From Athripsodes cinereus (Eukaryota; Arthropoda; Insecta; Trichoptera; Leptoceridae): DNA of 64,000 nucleotides. Positions within the stretch are counted from its first letter, which is position 1. Each line of letters starts with the position of its first letter. Shown in pieces: positions 44,900 to 55,402 of this stretch. Made by a program: the position numbers and the translations under genes. The notes under the pieces were generated by a model. It did not search any database. It was not told the origin of the DNA and worked only from the letters and a program-made list of their open reading frames with translations. The stretch lies in the NCBI GenBank assembly GCA_947579605.1, contig OX388307.1, positions 26,575,237 through 26,639,236 of the forward strand. Reading direction: 5' to 3'.

Positions 44900-45085
44900 T
44901 GTTCTTTATAAAACCAGGTGAAAAATAACACACCCCTATAAGATAGTTAAGATATTCGAACCAGCAATTAGGTACCTTTGCTATTCATCTTGAATGTCTT
45001 GTTTTGTCGACACAGAGACGACGACCTGTGTGTTCATAATTATGTGATTCAACTGGCTAACCCACTTGTGATGGTATAGATTGAT
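44900..45085 (+). mobile_element. SINE-A, diverged
   Basis: ATTCATCTTGAATGTCTTGT, CGACACAGAGACGACGACCT, TTCAACTGGCTAACCCACTT and GTGATGGTATAGA, then GATAGATAGATA, match the SINE-A 3' half and tail. The 5' half is barely recognisable. Confidence 0.7.
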
Positions 45086-45319
45086 AGATAGATATTTACT
45101 TGTTGTAAATTACACTTGGGACATTCTAAAGCTATTTTTAATGATAATTCTTAATTTTATGCACAAAAAAATCAAATATGCTCCAAAAAAACAAATTAAA
45201 TTATGTATACATATGAGTAGATTTAGCAGATTTAATTAAGCAACTTAATTTTTTCACTGAAACGTCATTAGTTTGTTTCAGCTTTCTGTATATTTTAATG
45301 ATTACTAATAGCTGTAAAA

Positions 45320-45404
45320 ACAAAGAAACTTCAATATTTTGATCACGTAATGATAGGAGAAAAATACCAATTTCTACAACTGATAATTCAGGGAAAAATA
45401 CCAA
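45320..45404 (+). pseudogene. RTE-2 LINE scrap, interrupted
   Basis: A frame reading FDHVMIGEKYQFLQLIIQGK matches GHVLRGEKYHLLQLILKGK of the copy at 19062-19443. It stops at a SINE-B-type insertion and the LINE resumes at about 45838. Confidence 0.6.
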
Positions 45405-45540
45405 GAAGTTGGAAGAGATCGCGTTTTTGGGATAAACTCGCCCTCTGTATATTGATTGTATTTAATTTGAATGTGTACCTTTTATGTAATTATTTTTAAT
45501 CAATGTAGTAAACAGTAAAGAATGAATAAAAAAAAGAAGA
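45405..45540 (+). mobile_element. SINE-B-type element inside RTE-2
   Basis: GTTGGAAGAGATCGCGTTTT and GGGATAAACTCGCCCTCTG match the SINE-B core. The 3' part is diverged and ends in AATAAAAAAAAGAAGAAG. Confidence 0.6.
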
Positions 45541-45837
45541 AGTGAACCAGGTTGGATATGAGTCTACAGACTGCTTTATTTTCGATAATTTATTAATTTT
45601 ATTTATTTATTCAAGTCAACAGAACACTACAAACAATACATATAAATTTAGTACAATTATACAATGAAGATTAACAAGTAGATGCAATGCAATGTCCAAT
45701 TTGCAAGTGTCCATATATTAAACGAATTTAAATGAAACAATTAAAAAATTTAAAAATACTTACAAATTATGAACACAAAATTTACCTACCTATATAAGTT
45801 AAACTATAATATAGTAAAAACTAAGGGTGGTTGATAA
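45541..45837 (-). mobile_element. Probable reverse LINE tail of unknown family
   Basis: From about 45593 a TTTA repeat leads into CAAGTCAACAGAACACTACA and TTAGTACAATTATACAATG. That is the usual look of a reverse-oriented LINE 3' end behind a short-repeat tail. No coding part is readable. It helps fill the gap between the two RTE-2 pieces. Confidence 0.35.
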
Positions 45838-45940
45838 GTAGCACCACACCGCTGTTCATTACCAAAGTCAATAAGGCGGAAATAGCCCTGATGATCGCCA
45901 ACCTTCGCAGAAAAGACAGAAGGAGAAATACAAAAGTTGA
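45838..45940 (+). pseudogene. RTE-2 LINE C-terminus, resumed
   Basis: The frame STTPLFITKVNKAEIALMIA then NLRRKDRRR is the RTE-2 terminal LFRAA..K...A.MIANLR motif (compare FAEVIANV at 19062-19443 and EMVANLR at 1296-1502). Confidence 0.65.
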
Positions 45941-46571
45941 TGAACAAATCCTCACCTTTTAATGCGCCTAATTGACGTAAATAATATTTATACTATTCAA
46001 TTACCGTCACTTCTATCTACTAAAACAAGCAAGGACATCAAAATATTGTATTAACAAATTATGTTTATAATAGTTTATATTGAGGTTAACTAATTTGAAA
46101 AGCAATCATGTAATGTTATATTGAACTAATTGAAATTCATTGTTACACATAATTAGTTGTGTATTACAATCTGGTGTAGGGCAATATTGGACCAAGTGAT
46201 GGGAAATGTCAACATTTTCAATGATCAAAATAATAAATTTTCGAGTAAACACAAATTAAAATTGCAAATTGAAAATAAATCTAAGGAATTATGTATAATA
46301 ATTTTATATCAATTTTGAAAACCATTGAGACAATTTATTAAAATATTGGTTATTTTAGACATTTTTCATTGGTATCATAATTTATTTTCTATTCCCTAGA
46401 AATTACTTACTCAGTCCCTTGCTGTGGGTAAATTACTTTGAGATTATTCATCAATCACGATTTTTATTTCATGCGATAGACACACAGGAATAAATTATAC
46501 CCAGGGTCCAGGATTGGTATTTTGTTTAACGTATCTGTGTTTTCTGCCGAATCTGTGCATAATATTTCCTT
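45941..46571. other. A+T-rich stretch, nothing assigned
   Basis: No feature recognised. Confidence 0.5.
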
Positions 46572-46582
46572 ATACGCTTGGA

Positions 46583-46916
46583 CTTGGATTTCCAAGAACA
46601 CCTTGCTGCAGGAGGCTATCTAGACTATAGGACATGGAAAACCCTAAATCGACTGAGATCTGGTGTAGGAAACTGCCGCGACAATAGAGAACGATGGGGT
46701 TTCCTACAGGACGAATCCGGAGCATGTGACTGTGGTGGAGCATGTGACTGTGGTGCAGCACAGACTATGCCACACTTGTTGGAGTGTCCATTGTGCCCTG
46801 TCACTTTCACTATGGCGGATATTTTTGACGCATCTCCACCTGCTGTGCATTTTGCACAGCACTGGGGATCAGTTTGATTGGTTTTTTCTGAGTTTCGACA
46901 CGATAAATAAATAATA
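46583..46916 (+). pseudogene. LINE 3' end with RNase-H-linked zinc knuckle, 11-bp target duplication
   Basis: ATACGCTTGGA at 46572-46582 and 46917-46927 marks the insertion. The frame to the stop at 46875-46877 reads DLDFQEHLAAGGYLDYRTWK, TLNRLRSGVGNCRDNRERWG, CDCGGACDCGAAQTMPHLLE and CPLCPVTFTMADIF. This is the W..LNRLR.G.G...W....C.CG..QTM.H.L..CP terminus of Jockey/R1-style LINEs. GACTGTGGTGGAGCATGT is duplicated, adding one extra CDCGGA unit in the knuckle. A short A+T tail (AAATAAATAATAAT) follows. 5'-truncated and dead, but the frame is clean. Confidence 0.9.
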
Positions 46917-47069
46917 ATACGCTTGGATTATCTAAATTGAAAATAATATTTTAAACATGCCGTTTAACATTCAAATATGGCATCAACAATCCAACAATTG
47001 AATATGCCAACCATTATTTTAAATTTTTTATGTCACAAAGATTTGATTAGTATTCTGGATGATTTTGTT

Positions 47070-47115
47070 TTGACGCCGTTTAACAGTCCCTAGACCGTCT
47101 CAAGGGCGCCGGAAA
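47070..47115 (-). mobile_element. CR1-like LINE 3' end, scrap
   Basis: GACGCCGTTTAACAGTCC and GTCTCAAGGGCGCCGG are the reverse complement of the CR1-like end block. Confidence 0.5.
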
Positions 47116-47276
47116 TCGCAATGCTACTTCATTTATAGGGATGCAATAAGGGAATAAATAGTTGGAATATGTTATGTGTTGTTACTGAATATGCTGAAAA
47201 ATTATATTTACATTATGTGAAAAAAACTATTTCATTTATTTATTGAGACGATGCAAATTTTGTAAAACTCCATGCT

Positions 47277-47459
47277 TATATATGGAAGAAAACACAATTT
47301 GTTTTAGTTTTACTTAATTTTTAATTGAGTAGTGAACTGGTTTCAACTTATAAAGTCATTGTCAGACTAATGATTAGTTTATAAGTCGAAACCAGTTCAC
47401 CATTTAATTGAAAATTAAGTAAGACTAAAACCAATTAATTGTGTTTTCTTCCATATATA
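47277..47459. mobile_element. Inverted dimer with hammerhead-like core, copy 2
   Basis: Inverted arms of about 75 bp run from TATATATGGAAGAAAACACA inward to GGTTTCAACTTATAAAGTCA and back. The centre has one core in each orientation: reverse CTGACAATGACTTTATAAGT then TGAAACC, and forward ATAAGTCGAAACC (to 47393). Stem II can form from GACTTTATAAGTC. Arms differ in sequence from copy 1 but have the same architecture. No protein, no target duplication found. Confidence 0.65.
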
Positions 47460-47462
47460 TAC

Positions 47463-48464
47463 TATTTCACGTTTCAGTCTAAAATATTTATTATATTCAC
47501 TTTACAAATTATATGAACACAGCTGATAGATGTTCTTTTTATTATTCTGAATACCCAAAAAAGTAACATGAGGGGATATATAGTAAATTAGAGCGTGGTA
47601 AAAATGTGTAGATTTTTATTATAGATAAAAAAATATCGTTTAATAACACTGCAGATTTACCAAACTTGCCAAAATATTCGATAACGATTTCATTTTAAAT
47701 AATACAACTTCAGTTTTAGAGAGCGAAAGTTTTGGAATAAATCAAGCAAATGTCCGGCAGAGTAAAATACAATACTATACATACAGAAGATAGTTTATAT
47801 TATATAGTATAGCACCAACTGCACTTGGTGGAGTGAATGAGGTGAATGTGTAGTACGTTTCACATATGTGAATATTGTAGTATCCGACTATTCAGCGATT
47901 TGGATTTTCCCCTTCGCTATTTATATATTAAATGATATATCTAACTACATATTAAAATGATATATCTGGGTTCTGTTAGACCGAGACTCTACCACCTAAA
48001 TAGATAGATAGATACCTAATTAAATAGATAACATTGTTTTATTCGTCTTTTTCAGCGTCATGGTAAATGTTTTATTCTTATTATCTTAAATATCTTGTTT
48101 TCAATGAGACAATGAAGATGACTTGTGTTTTCAAATATGTTATTTATTAATTTGCAAATTATAATGTTCTGATGGTATGAGTTAAGATGGTACTAATAAA
48201 AGCCAATTTTAAAATAATTTAATACAGCTAATGGGATGTCAAAATAACTTTATTTTGAAAAAATCATAGAAAAATAATTTAAAACTATTAACTTACGATA
48301 TATCACTATAACTACTAATATAAACAAAAAGAATAATCAGTATCACGGAAACAAATAAAATTTAAGAATCATTTAAATGTTTTTTTTATCAAAATTGAGT
48401 GAATCCTAGCAAAACTACACTTTTTCATATTAGTGAGCTGCAAGGCGAATTATGTTATGATGGA
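47463..48464. other. A+T-rich stretch, nothing assigned
   Basis: Small repeats of ATGATATATCT near 47931 and 47960 only. Confidence 0.5.
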
Positions 48465-48530
48465 TGAGGTGGATTTTTTTCACAAAACGGCGCTTTACAA
48501 ATCATCCAAATAATAAATAAATAAAAATAA
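48465..48530 (+). mobile_element. CR1-like LINE 3' end only
   Basis: GATGAGGTGGATTTTTTTCA, AAACGGCGCTTTACAAATC and ATCCAAATAAT are identical in order to the end of 11757-12290, followed by an AATA repeat instead of ATA. An extreme 5' truncation. Confidence 0.8.
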
Positions 48531-48551
48531 ATGGGGAATAAATGAAAGGAG

Positions 48552-48690
48552 TTATGTGAAAAAGCTTTTCAAGTGTGTATCTGACTAGTATCGGATTAAT
48601 TTCATTATGTGAAAGAGCTTTCAAGTGTGTATCTAACTAGTATCTGATAAATTTCATTATGTGAAAGAGCTTTTTGAGTGTGTAAAGTAG
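48552..48690 (+). repeat. Tandem repeat, 52-53-bp unit, 2.6 copies
   Basis: TTATGTGAAAGAGCTTT units start at 48552, 48605 and 48657, next to the CR1-like tail and ending in TAGTAGTAATAATAA. Confidence 0.9.
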
Positions 48691-49198
48691 TAGTAATAAT
48701 AACAGGACAGAGAGTGCGATTCACCCGCAATGCAGTAATGGTGATTAGGAAGGCGAGACGACATCACCATCGTACAGATACAACTATGTAGAGAAGACCG
48801 AGTGGGCTGCCACTGTTTCTGAGTGGAATAACAATAGTTACACATAGTTACTAGGAACGTAGTTTTTTGAGTTAAGACACAAATGCGGGATACGTAGTGA
48901 GAGGTTCTACTAGTGTAGTGAGAGGGTTTTTTTACTACAATGTAAATGTGCAACTTGTTGATAAATGTTCTTGTATTCACATACAAGAACTTCAACGTCA
49001 GACTGTATATCATTGTTAGTTGGTCCTCTTGAGTTCACGAACATAATAATATATGTTATTGTCGTGTAGAATGGTGTTTTCACAAATAACATTACTTAGA
49101 ATGACATCTAGTCAACAAAATATCTATAATCGCGTTATTAAGGATACTAATAAAATGCTTTAAGGAGGAGTCATTGGAAAGACATAAAGCTCGAAGAA
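48691..49198. other. Mixed-composition stretch, nothing assigned
   Basis: Somewhat GC-richer than average (48720-48900). A 118-codon reverse frame (49013-48657) spans it but includes the tandem repeat and is not protein-like. Confidence 0.45.
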
Positions 49199-49464
49199 TA
49201 TATCGATGGTATACAACCAAAATGCACTAAGTTAGTCTAGTGCTACAAAAGTTGTCAAAAACTATTCAAGTAATTAACATATTTCTTATGTTTAAATTTG
49301 TTTGCAAAGCCTAAAAGTCGCTTACCAATATCATCTTAATTAAAGTTCAAACAATACATGGCGAATTTGTATTGATCTAAACACTTTTTTTTTCATTTAA
49401 CTGTCACCATGTCATCTCAAAACTGAAATCACTTAGTGCATTTTGGTTGTATACCCTCGATATT
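49199..49464. mobile_element. Foldback MITE, about 266 bp
   Basis: Inverted ends of about 35 bp: left TCGATGGTATACAACCAAAA then TGCACTAAGT; right is its complement with one or two mismatches (GTATACCCTCGATA at the edge). The interior is A+T-rich filler. A TA target as in Tc1/mariner MITEs is possible because GTATAC spans the boundary, but the exact end is ambiguous. Confidence 0.65.
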
Positions 49465-49784
49465 TTTCAAAGAAAACTGGGATATTCGTTGGTACTTGGT
49501 AATACATTCTGTTATAAATAAGTGTTTGAATAAGTATTAACATTGACAACAAAATATTGACATTGGCGTTTTTAATGTTTTACAAGTCTTGCTTTTTTAT
49601 TTACTTAATGTTATCTTAAAAAAAAATCTATTTAAAAATCTCTCTTGTTCTTAAATTAACTAAGCTCTCCATTACTGGAGATAAATCTCTTTATGCTTTT
49701 GATTTTTTCCCAGTCTTGAGCAAAATGAACTCATATTTTCCACTTGACAAATTGTCATCTGGCCATCTCTTTTTCTTATTATTG

Positions 49785-49855
49785 GACAGTATTTAAGTGT
49801 CGTTTACGTACCAAAGCACCTCAAGGACACTGTACAATTCATAAATTCTAGGACA
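49785..49855 (-). mobile_element. CR1-like LINE 3' end, scrap
   Basis: GGACAGTATTTAAGTGTCGT, TTACGTACC and CACCTCAAGGACACTGT match the reversed, diverged end block. Confidence 0.5.
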
Positions 49856-51209
49856 TTACATCCACGTCATATTATAAATATAGATAAATACATAGATAAA
49901 TGAGAAATCTCGGATTCATAAAGGATCCACGTCACAAGTTCCATATTGTATTGAGTTACAAAATTTTTAGATACAATATGTATCCACGTCAAGAATGTAA
50001 AACAGAATACAATATTTAAAAGTCAAGGATGTAATGAAGTCTTATTATACTTCCTTTGTCCTCTCATGGCCTTCACTTCAGGATTCTAGACGTCCATCTG
50101 CCATACTCTCTTTGAACTATGTGACTGTCTATATCCTACGACTTTTCTGTATCTGGCTCTTATGCTTGATCCATTTTTAAATTTTTTATTAAATAACTAA
50201 TTTGTGAAAGATAAAATGATAAAAATATACAATTTTGTATCAGTAAACTAAAAGTAGAGACTATTCTCAGTGTGATCATTTACTCTTTTCTTCATTTAAC
50301 TTAATATATTATTTTGTATTCACAATAAACTTCCACATAACGCCAGGTTGTAAAGGTGCCTTTTGAATAAAATGTTTTTTGATTATTAATCTTAACACGT
50401 AGGTATAAGGTACAATTATTATTATTGTGAGAAACCTGTGAACTCCTTACACCTGTTATCACAATGAAATACTTTGTCAAAGAAAGTCTTTACTTGCTGC
50501 CAATTATATCATATACCATTCGGAGACGTTCATGTTACACGTATATATACATATTATTATATTATTATGTTTAGAGACAGATTTCGCACAATACTTTTTA
50601 TGCCAATGATAGAAATCACGTTTCGCTTTTTTCATCTTGACAAAGGATCATTTCATATTATTGGAAGGAAATTTCGTGTCCTGAGATATATAATGGTTTT
50701 GCTTTACACATTTTTATTTCGATACCGTTCATCTTATGAAAAATAATGAGTGATTATTATTTTCATATCTTTGTTGGAAGAAAAAAATAAAAAATAAGAC
50801 TTTGCTGGAGCGATGAGTGAGGAAGAACTCTTCCAGCTGCCGTGGGGCAGGATTTTAAAAAAATGGGGTTTGAGAATTTTGTGATAATCAGACAAAGAGT
50901 ACTGATTTTCATCACCCAGGTTTCTTAAGGCTTAAGAGCCTTCTTCTATTCTAATTAATATATTGTAGCACTGCTCCAATAAAAACGATACTATAACATT
51001 AATATTATCATTGCAAGGGGTTATTAAATTAGTACAAAGTCATTCAGACTGGTGAAAGTTATTCTCACCGTTTCAAAGAAATGGTGAAAAGCGAATGATG
51101 ATGTCTGTGTATTTTTATTTAGTAGGTATATTAATTTCTAAAAATACCAACTAAACATAAAAAAACCATTTTCGAATATCAAAGATTCTCAAAAGTAAAA
51201 AAAAACCTA
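49856..51209. other. 1.4-kb A+T-rich stretch
   Basis: The ATCCACGTCA decamer occurs three times (about 49859, 49925, 49982). A GC-richer 60 bp near 50810-50870 is not recognised. Otherwise nothing. Confidence 0.45.
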
Positions 51210-51255
51210 CCAAACTAGAACGAGAGACTTATTCTTTTCCAAAGATTCTGCCTTG
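51210..51255 (-). mobile_element. Possible SINE-A scrap
   Basis: GAGAGACTTATTCTTTTCCA and AAGATTCTGCC resemble the reversed SINE-A 5' end (compare 56660-56690). Confidence 0.35.
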
Positions 51256-52689
51256 AATATTAGCATTTACTTATAAAAGTTTAACAGTTTGGTGTAGATG
51301 TTACATATATAATACAGACATAATATGTACGGTTATAATAAATTGAGAAGGTTGAAAAGATCATACAATAAATAAAACACAAAGTAGTATAATAACAAAA
51401 CCACTTCCGTAGCGATCGGAAATAAGTTTATTTGCCTTATGTACTTCGAATAGAGTAATTTTTCTGTTCCAGATATTGAACAAATCTTTCCGTAAGATAG
51501 AATCAAATAAATTGGCATCGTTTAGAACACGTAAAATGGGTATAATTCATCACGATATAAACTGAAATCGTTTTACGATATAAAATGATAATATTTATAA
51601 CTGAGTTGGAAGTCAGTAAATTTTTTTCAAAAGTAGAATCTGGATTTGAAGTTAACATAAATACCTCAGACACCCTCACAATATGCAACATGCTTTGTTA
51701 TGAAGGTGGTCAGCATCAGGTGGAGTCAACCCAAGATCTAGAGATCAGAGGTCCAAAACTCTATTGCTAATAATCTATCTAGCAAACATTTCAAGTTAAA
51801 AATTGGTAATATTCACTTATATTAGGTCATCATAATAAGGCCACTTAACCTAAATTGGTCACTTTTACCTGAATTCGACTTAAACTCGACATATATGGGG
51901 AATTTTAGCACGTGCCATGGAACGTAAATTATTACTTCTTATTGACGTAATATAGACTTGATTTCTACCAAATTTCGACCTAAAATTGACTTTTATCACA
52001 AAATGACGTCGATTCGACGTAAATATTACTTAATTTACGTAAAAATTACTTAATAGTTAAGCATTCAGAATATAGCCGCAAACTTCATGTTAAAGTATAA
52101 AATTATTGTATGATATTGGTACATGTCCATTTTTTATTGTTGTTCCGTAGTATAATAATGACGACAAATATATTTATGAGAACAAATTTACACACGATAA
52201 TCGGTATTTCGTGCGTCTATACATCTAAAATATAGTGCGAGGAAGTTATAACCGTAATTCACGATAGTTCTACATCGAAAAATATCAACGGACCTTAAAA
52301 ATATTGAAAAAATAAAAAAAAAAAATATTCTCCATCATTTTAATATATTTTCTGAAAGGTTGTTGATTGTTTTTTTGAGAGAACCGAAAATTAAAGTTTG
52401 TATAATATATTATATTTACAGAATTTATTTGGGAGAAATCAACAACCCTTGTTCTTAATTATTACTGCTAAAACTTGGATTATTATTGGTCTTGAAGAAG
52501 TATTGTGGGTTCAGAACGTTCAGAGCACAGAGTTCAAAGAACTTTTTATCATCGTAAACTTTGGATAATATAATTTCTTTGAAGATTATAATGAAAGTAA
52601 TTGAGGCTTCCACGTGTCTCTATTGTGTGAACAGCATACCTACATAAAAGGTGGTTAAAAACTATAAAGATAAAAGGCTAAAGTAAAAG
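51256..52689. other. 1.4-kb A+T-rich stretch
   Basis: The piece 51840-52050 is dotted with TCGAC/GACGTAA motifs and may be a worn repeat. The rest shows nothing. Confidence 0.4.
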
Positions 52690-52747
52690 TGAGTTCTTCG
52701 GTAGCCTAGAGGTAGAGTCTCGGCCTCGTGAACAAGGGGTCCGTGGT
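52690..52747 (+). mobile_element. SINE-D, tRNA-derived, first half
   Basis: Box-A-like GGTAGCCTAGAGGTAGAGTC fits the TRGYNNARNGG consensus, followed by CTCGGCCTCGTG. The sequence stops at GTCCGTGGT where a Mutator-like element sits, and resumes at 53622. Confidence 0.7.
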
Positions 52748-53621
52748 GCGTATTTTGAAAGTATACAACGCCATTACGCACAGGTTGGGAATACTCGCGT
52801 ATAGTTTCAAGTTGTAATACTCGTAAGCATAAATATTTTTAGAAACTATACATGGTTATTACGCTCTAATCATGTATATTTTCCAATAACGTAAACTAAA
52901 ATTTGTGCGAAAAACATACTGCACAAGTTTCCATTGCAGAAAAATCGTGTACATTTTCTAAGCGCTACACAAAGCAACGTTCTTAGAATCCATGTAGCTA
53001 TTTTGATTTGTTGCTTTCTCTTTTTTTCATATATAATTGTTTTTATTATTTTTTACGTCTTGTTTTTATTACCTGTATTTTTGTTATTTGGATTTACTTG
53101 TTGTTGTTTTAATTTCTTAAATTTGTCAACATGTAAAAGCGAAATTGTAAATGTATTTAAAGAAATAAATATTTTTATTATTATTTGACTGGCGTCTTTT
53201 TAAAGTAGCACTTAAGTACTTAAACATTTGTGTTTCTTTTATATAATGAATATATTTTTGTCCTTTCTTTTGTTTACAATAAAAATATTATAAAAAATAT
53301 TTTTATTTTAAAAATATTTCTGATAAATAATAAAAATATTTTTATATACACGATAAGAGCGTAATAACCATGTATAGTTTCTAAAAATATTTATGCTTAT
53401 TAATATTTGAAACTATACGCGAAAAGTCCCAACCTGTGCGTAATGGCGTTGTATACCTACTTTCAAAATACGTTTCACTGAATCAGCGTCAGAAAGTATA
53501 CACGACAATTACGCAGAAATCGTGTATATTTTCTGAGACTATTTTTCGTTACACAACTTGAAAACATACATTGCAAGAACACTATGAATGCGTACTGGCA
53601 TTGTATACTTTCAAAATACGC
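52748..53621. mobile_element. Mutator-like (MULE) element, 874 bp, 9-bp target duplication
   Basis: Flanked by perfect GTCCGTGGT repeats at 52739-52747 and 53622-53630. The 32-bp ends GCGTATTTTGAAAGTATACA ACGCC.. are inverted with two mismatches. A longer, about 120-bp inverted copy of the left end lies internally at 53350-53474 (to CTTTCAAAATACG), so there are one left and two right ends. The 52930-53180 part is T-rich and ends AAAGAAATAAATATTTTTATTATT, possibly a LINE tail inside. No transposase is visible. A 9-bp duplication with long inverted ends is the established MULE signature. Confidence 0.8.
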
Positions 53622-53740
53622 GTCCGTGGTTCGCTACCAGATGCCGGCAAACTCCCCTTTCGCGACACAAGCTTTTAGTAGCTTACTGTGAAATGTGTAT
53701 AAGGTTGTATTTGGGTTTATAACAAAACCCAAATACCTAC
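53622..53740 (+). mobile_element. SINE-D, second half (resumed)
   Basis: GTCCGTGGTTCGCTACCAGA contains a B-box-like GTGGTTCGCTACC, then TGCCGGCAAACTCCCCTTTC and the body to a GGGTTT...AAACCC end. Together with 52690-52747 it gives a continuous tRNA-like head. Confidence 0.7.
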
Positions 53741-54180
53741 TGTATATCTTTTTTTTTTTTTAAATTGATAAAGGCCTATAATTCCTAGATAAGTTATAAC
53801 AAATTATGGATATGGTTTAACGCAGCATTTAAATAGTATTAAACAAATAGTAAAAAGTCCATTGTACAAATTGACATAGTATAGAAACAGTAAACTATTA
53901 GAAATAAGGAATCTTAGTAAAATTAATGTACATAATTAAACTATTCAGTAGCCCTAATGTTACGAACGCGGCATATTACAAGCTAAAATTAGAGATAAAT
54001 GAACTTTGCCTAGAAATTGTGGTGTACAAAAGAGACGTCATGACTATTTTGTTTATTTTTTGGTACATGATGTGATAAGATATATTTTCCATTTACAATA
54101 TGCATATATTATTTTCATCAATGTGCGGATGATAATGATACATACAACGTGTGAATTTGTTTTATTATAATATTTTGTTT
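53741..54180. other. A+T-rich stretch, nothing assigned
   Basis: No feature recognised. Confidence 0.5.
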
Positions 54181-54722
54181 TGGTCGGAACACGTCGAAAA
54201 CGAAGAAGTGTTAACCAGGGTTGGCGAAAAAAGGCAACTCCTCAAAAGAATCTGCCAACAACGAGCTAATTGGATTGGCCACAACATCAGGCACCCAGAG
54301 GCCTGAGTCAACAACACACTATCGCGTCACGTTCCCGCTCCGCTAGCGTTCGGGTGCAGACGATGATGCGCCAAAGTGTTAATTTTCGTAACTATTGTGT
54401 ATTTTAGCAACGAAATTGACACTTGCTTGCAACATCGTCTGCACCCGAACGCTAACGGAGCGGGAACGTGACACGAAAGTGTGTTGTTGACTCAGGCCCC
54501 AGGACTGCTCATCGCAATCGCAGAGGGCAGGACCGAAGGCACAAATGGCAGAGGTCGACCGAGAGACGCCTATATGGACCAACTGAAGAGGGATATGAGC
54601 TGTGGCTCATATATGGAGTTGAAGAGACTGGCTGAGAATAGGGAGGAGTGGAGAAATAAGTCAAAACTCGTTGCAGACCAATCCAATGGATTGTAACTCA
54701 TTATATATATATAATATTTTAC
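54181..54722 (+). pseudogene. RTE-3 LINE tail split by a MITE
   Basis: Reads WSEHVENEEVLTRVGEKRQL, LKRICQQRANWIGHNIRHP up to 54298. The frame then resumes after the MITE as GLLIAIAEGRTEGTNGRGRP, RDAYMDQLKRDMSCGSYMEL and RLAENREEWRNKSKLVADQS to the stop at 54694-54696. It is nearly identical to 39765-40235 apart from the private one-base deletion there. Tail TATATATATA. ATAATATTTT at about 54168 and 54711 is a possible target duplication. Confidence 0.9.
54302..54496. mobile_element. 195-bp foldback MITE, family P, copy 2, inside RTE-3
   Basis: Same length as 21366-21560 and opposite in orientation: CCTGAGTCAACAACACACTA, GTTCCCGCTCCGCTAGCGTT and GGGTGCAGACGATG are mirrored on the right as an almost complete palindrome. 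Its insertion into a known sequence shows CCAG on both sides (54295-54298 and 54499-54502 by alignment), implying a 3-4-bp target duplication plus a few extra bases (AGG, CC) at the junctions. Confidence 0.9.
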
Positions 54723-55402
54723 ATGCTGTACATATACAAGTACTCGTATATATATTAGGCATGATATGATATGAGTAGGAGATATATAGAAGATGTATGA
54801 GATTGGTGCAACGTACCATTGTTGGTCGTTCTCTTCCCTTCCTACTGTGTTGTTGGATCTGAGCCAATCTCATACAACTGATCGCAGACATCAATAATGT
54901 TGTTTCTATATACATATATATTATTATTATAGGGATAAAGGACTAACATAATTCCGGATTAAATTGGAGACGACAATCCAACATTCTAGAGATATGTACG
55001 TATTACTATTATCGCCTATGTTTAATCAAAATAATATAAAGGAATGGTGGTTGTACATGATTAGGAATGTAAGTAATTTGTATCGCTTCCCTCAGTACGA
55101 GATTATAATTTCAGAATATTGTCTACTGTAGTTACTAGTACTATTTATTATTGATTCTTGTTATTTCATTATTTGATAACAAAGGGCGAAAGCATATATC
55201 AATGAATACTTTTCTATTAGAATTATTCTGCCGTACAATCAATAAACAAGGAATGATAAGTCAATTAAATTAATATCAGGATTTTATTTATTCAATTGAT
55301 TCTGAGTTTCGATAAATAAATTTCAACACTTTTATTTCATATTATCATCTAAGACATGAACATTCAATACAAAAGATCTTCACTTATAATAACTATATTT
55401 CA
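54723..55402. other. A+T-rich stretch, nothing assigned
   Basis: No feature recognised. Confidence 0.5.

Noticed and set aside
46570..46810. Reverse-strand frames antisense to the LINE tail
   Set aside because: Shadow frames of the forward coding sequence; no independent support.
52690..53640. Possible split tRNA gene or tRNA intron
   Set aside because: The gap is a transposon with a 9-bp target duplication; the tRNA-like sequence is a SINE head.
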